Assembly: GCF_009746125.1 (NCBI RefSeq)
Contig: NZ_CP041352.1
Coordinates: forward strand, 2,154,436-2,218,435
Length of the DNA stretch: 64,000 nucleotides
DNA from: Casimicrobium huifangae
Lineage (GTDB): Bacteria > Pseudomonadota > Gammaproteobacteria > Burkholderiales > Casimicrobiaceae
Direction of reading: 5' to 3'
In this document: piece after piece, positions 60,172-64,000 of the stretch
How the letters are laid out: each line of letters starts with the position of its first letter
How positions within the stretch are numbered: the stretch's first letter is position 1
The notes under the pieces: model-generated
Told to the model about the DNA's origin: nothing
What the model saw: only the letters and a program-made list of their open reading frames with translations
Database searches by the model: none
Translations under genes and position numbers: made by a program

Positions 60172-60200
60172 TTGACAGCCGGATGGTCCTATGTGATTAT
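60172..60200 (+). promoter_or_regulatory. Promoter of the ABC transporter operon
   Basis: A perfect -35 TTGACA (60172-60177), a 17-nt spacer and -10 GATTAT (60195-60200) with an upstream TG. It is 45 nt before the start codon of the binding-protein gene, which has an AAGGGAGG ribosome site. Confidence 0.65.
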
Positions 60201-60245
60201 CCTAACAAATCTGTATTGACCTGAAAAGTTGTAAGGGAGGTTCGC

Positions 60246-61289
60246 ATGAGTTTCATTCACCACGCCGCCAACGGGTTCCGCCGACTGGCGAGCGCCGGTC
60301 TGCTGGCAGGCGCCATGGCCGCGTCGTTCGGGACGGCCAACGCCGCGGAAACGCTCAACGTTTATTCGATCTGGCCGGAGAACTGGGCGCGGCCGATGCT
60401 GCAGGAGTTCGAGAAGCAGAGCGGCGTCAAGGTCAACTTCCTGCGCTTTTCGTCCGGTGAGGCACTGGCGCGATTGATTGCCGAGAAGGGCAATCCGAAG
60501 GTCGACGTGCTGTTCGGCGGCCCGGTCGAAACCTTCGGCGCTGGCGTGAAAGAGGGCATCTTCGAGGCTTACAAACCCGCGGCTTTCGCTGCGTTGCCTG
60601 CTCGCTTCAAGCACGAGGGCGGCATGTGGACGGCCATCGCCGACGACCCGCTGGTGTTCATGACCAACAAGAAGTTCCTCACCGACAACAAGCTTGCCGC
60701 GCCTACCTCGTGGAACGACTGGCTGAACCCGGCCTACGCCAACATGCTGCAGATGGCCGATGCGCGCACGTCCGGCACCGCAGTCACCCGCATCTTCTCG
60801 GTGCTGGAGGTCTACGGCCGCGACGAAACCAAGGCCTTCGACTTCATGAAGAAGATGGGCAAGAGCATCCAGACCTACACCAAGAGCGGCGGCGGCGGCA
60901 CGCTGCCGGTGGGGCTTGGCCAGGCGGCGGGTGGCATCTTCTTCATCGTCGACGCGCTCGATACCAAGGCCAAAGGCTACGACGTCGAGATCAGTTTCCC
61001 GAAAGAGGGCATCGGCGCTGCCGCCGAAGGCATCGCCATGGTCAAGGGGGCCAAGAACCCTGAAGCCGCGAAGAAGCTGATTGATTGGGCCACCAGCCCG
61101 GCGATGCAGTCACTCTATGCGCCGAACAAGATCAACTTTGTGCCGGCACACCCACAGGTGAAGACCGAGGCCTCGCTAGCGGCGATTCTAAAGAACGCCA
61201 AGATCATCCCGATTGACGATGAGTACGCCGGCAACAACCGCAAGCGCATTGTTGACCGCTGGGTGGCTGAGGTGCTGAACGCCAAGTAG
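60246..61289 (+). CDS. Periplasmic substrate-binding protein, ferric/sugar-phosphate (FbpA/AfuA)-type
   Basis: A 347-residue exported protein (signal peptide to NAAETLNVYS) with AAGGGAGG 5 nt before the ATG. Two-lobed type II binding fold: LNVYSIWPENWARPMLQEFEKQSGVKVNFLRFSSGEALARLIAEKGNPKVDVLFGGP, TSWNDWLNPAYANMLQMADARTSGTA. It belongs with ferric-ion, 2-aminoethylphosphonate and AfuA sugar-phosphate binders. The Tyr-Tyr iron ligand pair of FbpA is not evident near the C-terminus, so an organic phosphate ligand is more likely. First gene of a three-gene transporter. Confidence 0.82.
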   Translation: MSFIHHAANGFRRLASAGLLAGAMAASFGTANAAETLNVYSIWPENWARPMLQEFEKQSGVKVNFLRFSSGEALARLIAEKGNPKVDVLFGGPVETFGAGVKEGIFEAYKPAAFAALPARFKHEGGMWTAIADDPLVFMTNKKFLTDNKLAAPTSWNDWLNPAYANMLQMADARTSGTAVTRIFSVLEVYGRDETKAFDFMKKMGKSIQTYTKSGGGGTLPVGLGQAAGGIFFIVDALDTKAKGYDVEISFPKEGIGAAAEGIAMVKGAKNPEAAKKLIDWATSPAMQSLYAPNKINFVPAHPQVKTEASLAAILKNAKIIPIDDEYAGNNRKRIVDRWVAEVLNAK

Positions 61290-61326
61290 ATGTGAATTTG
61301 AGTCGGCGTGGCTGAAGCTCGCTGGT

Positions 61327-61448
61327 TCCCCTCCCCCTTGAGGGGGGAGGGGCCAGGGGAGAGGGTGACGGTGGGTCAGACGCGTCGACCGACCTGTTGC
61401 TCCGCTACCCCCTCTCCCCAACCCCTCCCCCACGAGGGGGGAGGGGCT
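61327..61448. repeat. CCCTCTCCCC-type composite inverted repeat, copy 2
   Basis: Outer hairpins CCCCTCCCCCTTGAGGGGGG and CCCCTCCCCCACGAGGGGGG enclose CAGGGGAGAGGG and CCCTCTCCCCAAC, which pair across a 40-odd-nt centre. It is the same element type as 22145-22266. Here it separates the binding-protein gene from the permease gene. Confidence 0.87.
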
Positions 61449-61462
61449 CAAACGTTGCTCCG

Positions 61463-63160
61463 ATGACAGCAGACTTCCCGACATCCGTCGCCACCCAAAA
61501 GCGCGACCCGTTCATCGCTGGCATCGTGCTGGTGCTCTGGGTGCTGCTCGGCATCTTCGTGCTGTATCCGTTGGCACGGCTCTTCGGTCGGGCGTTTTTC
61601 GACGATGGCGCGTTCGTGTTGCAGCCGTTTCTGGACGTCGTCGGCAATCCAAACCACCGCAAGGCATTCCTGAACAGTCTGCTGCTGGCGCTGGCGGTTG
61701 GCGTGGGTGGCACCGCACTGGGATTCCTGTTCGCCTTCACCGCCGTGCGCGCCGGACTCAGCAAGCGGGTGATGGGCTTCATCGATACAGCCACGCTGCT
61801 GCCGCTGATCTCGCCGCCGTTCACCATCTCGGTAGCGATCCTGTTCTCGTTTGGTGCCCGCGGGCTGATCACCTACGATCTGCTCGGCATCAAGGGCTTT
61901 GTCGTCTACGGCTTCATGAGCACGGCGGCGGCGGAGATCATCACCTACTTCCCGCTTGCCTATCTGACGCTGCGGCCGATCCTCGCCAGCATCGACCCCA
62001 ATATCGAGAACGCCGCCTTCAGCATGGGCGCCACGCGCTGGCGGGTATTTCGCACCATGACGCTGCCGCTGGCGCTGCCCGGTATTGCCAACGCCTTCCT
62101 GCTGCTGTTCGCCTGTTCGTTGGCGGATTTCGCTACGCCGCTGATCCTGTCGGGCAATGGCTTCCCGGTGCTGCCGACCGAAGCCTTCCTGCAGATCACT
62201 GGCCAGTTTGATCTGCGCGGCGGGGCGCTGCTGTCGATCCTGCTGCTGGTGCCGGCGGCGATTGTTTTCTTCCTGCAGCGCTACTGGCTGGCGGGCCGCA
62301 GTTTCGTCACCGTGAGTGGCAAAGCCGGATCGAAGAGCAGCGTCGAAATCCTCACGCCGGGCATGCGCTACATGCTGTTCGCCGCCTGCGGTGTGGTGGC
62401 GGCGGCGGTGGCCTACTTCTATCTGGTGCTGCTGTTCGCCTCGCTGGTGGTGGCCTTCGGCGCCAATCACTCGCTGACCTTCAAGCACTATCACGTGATC
62501 TTCACCGAAGGCATCCCGGCGATCCGCGACACGCTGATCATCGCGGCGATTGGCATGCCGCTCGGTGGACTGTACGGTGTGCTGGTGGGCTATCTGGTTG
62601 CGCGCAAGCAGTTCATCGGGCGCCGCACACTGGAGCTGGTGTCGATGATCAACTACGCACTGCCCGGCACCATCGTTGGCATCGCCTATCTGCTGGCCTT
62701 CAACGAAAAACCGCTGGAGCTGACCGGCACCGCGACCATCATCATCGCCTGCTACATCTTCCGCTACAGCCCGACCGGCATCCGCGCGACGGTCGCACTG
62801 TTGCACCAGATCGACAAGAGCCTCGAAGAGGCCTCGGAAAGCCTCGGCGCCAGCAGCTTCACCACCTTCCGCCGCATCACGCTGCCGCTGATCATGCCGG
62901 CGTTCTTCTCGGGGCTCGGCGTGGTGTTCATCCGTTCGATGACGGCGATCAGCGCGACGATCTTTCTCATCTCGATCAACTGGACGCTGGTGACCGTGCG
63001 CATCCTGGAGAACATGACCGAGCTCTCGCTCGGGCCGGCGGCGGCATTCTCGGTGTTCGTCGTGGTGGTGGTTTACGTGGTGCTCTGGGTCATCGGCAAG
63101 CTGCTCGCACGCTTCCGCACGGGCGAGGGCGGGCGCGTGGAAAGCATTCTTGGAGGTTAA
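61463..63160 (+). CDS. ABC transporter permease, fused two-domain FbpB/AfuB type
   Basis: A 565-residue protein from the ATG at 61463. It has about twelve transmembrane helices arranged as two BPD_transp_1 units; both EAA loops are visible (ENAAFSMGATRWRVFRTMTLPLALPGI and EEASESLGASSFTTFRRITLPLIMPAF). This double-permease form is typical of ferric, sugar-phosphate and phosphonate importers. It comes after a palindromic repeat and 4 nt before the ATPase gene. Confidence 0.9.
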   Translation: MTADFPTSVATQKRDPFIAGIVLVLWVLLGIFVLYPLARLFGRAFFDDGAFVLQPFLDVVGNPNHRKAFLNSLLLALAVGVGGTALGFLFAFTAVRAGLSKRVMGFIDTATLLPLISPPFTISVAILFSFGARGLITYDLLGIKGFVVYGFMSTAAAEIITYFPLAYLTLRPILASIDPNIENAAFSMGATRWRVFRTMTLPLALPGIANAFLLLFACSLADFATPLILSGNGFPVLPTEAFLQITGQFDLRGGALLSILLLVPAAIVFFLQRYWLAGRSFVTVSGKAGSKSSVEILTPGMRYMLFAACGVVAAAVAYFYLVLLFASLVVAFGANHSLTFKHYHVIFTEGIPAIRDTLIIAAIGMPLGGLYGVLVGYLVARKQFIGRRTLELVSMINYALPGTIVGIAYLLAFNEKPLELTGTATIIIACYIFRYSPTGIRATVALLHQIDKSLEEASESLGASSFTTFRRITLPLIMPAFFSGLGVVFIRSMTAISATIFLISINWTLVTVRILENMTELSLGPAAAFSVFVVVVVYVVLWVIGKLLARFRTGEGGRVESILGG

Positions 63161-63164
63161 TGGC

Positions 63165-64000
<836 letters not shown>

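Overview
The window is G+C-rich, densely coded DNA from a betaproteobacterium, most likely a Burkholderiales-type organism. That placement is inferred from the ratA/smpB divergent pair, a PaaR(TetR)-controlled phenylacetyl-CoA pathway, the aat-bpt N-degron pair, REP-type repeats and many overlapping ATGA-type gene junctions. I cannot name a genus from sequence alone. No rRNA, tRNA or CRISPR array was seen.

Layout. 1-0.6 kb: the 5' end of ratA (minus) diverging from smpB. 0.7-6.7 kb: a tight four-gene unit (cyclase-like/TolB-like/TPR protein; a PAP2-type phosphatase or haloperoxidase-fold protein with seven N-terminal Trp-Glu-Gly repeats; an S8 peptidase; a LuxR-type regulator). I do not recognise this set as a described system, and it is the best candidate for something new. 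6.7-14.8 kb: housekeeping and metabolism (class I amidotransferase, LysR regulator with cupin dioxygenase and CrcB, quinone oxidoreductase with a possible PD-(D/E)XK protein, NAD(P)HX repair enzyme, CobW GTPase, polysaccharide deacetylase). 15-17.1 kb: an unassigned diiron oxygenase and its 2Fe-2S/FAD reductase, preceded by a 22-bp sequence identical to the operator inside the paaA promoter.

17.1-20.8 kb: an accessory stretch with a PhyH dioxygenase, a DUF2306 membrane protein, a PNPOx-like protein and two small AT-richer genes (one DUF2185/Imm33-like). These two genes are separated by a 94-nt element with integron attC features. Palindromic repeats are frequent here. 20.8-37.9 kb: the phenylacetate catabolon in two blocks, paaK-paaI-paaH-paaG on the minus strand and paaABC-E-paaR-paaF on the plus strand. 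Between the blocks lie an NTF2-like protein, a 1324-residue repetitive surface protein and a PAS/GAF/GGDEF/EAL protein. paaD, paaZ and paaJ are not in the window.

37.9-54 kb: molybdenum cofactor genes (mobB, moaD, moaE), an outer-membrane barrel, a 2-keto-3-deoxygalactonokinase, a PatZ-like acyl-CoA synthetase/acetyltransferase, a MoxR-DUF58-TgpA unit, a Tat-type Rieske protein with an ABC-2 exporter, aat, bpt and an AmpG-like MFS transporter. 54-55.5 kb: a decayed REP-associated tyrosine transposase next to a REP hairpin, and two small exported proteins.

55.6-64 kb: deoxyribose-phosphate aldolase with a two-module aldehyde dehydrogenase, a DeoR-family repressor, and a ferric/sugar-phosphate-type ABC transporter that runs off the right edge. 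The deoC promoter carries a perfect palindrome resembling the E. coli DeoR operator. Taken together, this end may form one deoxysugar-phosphate uptake and breakdown module.
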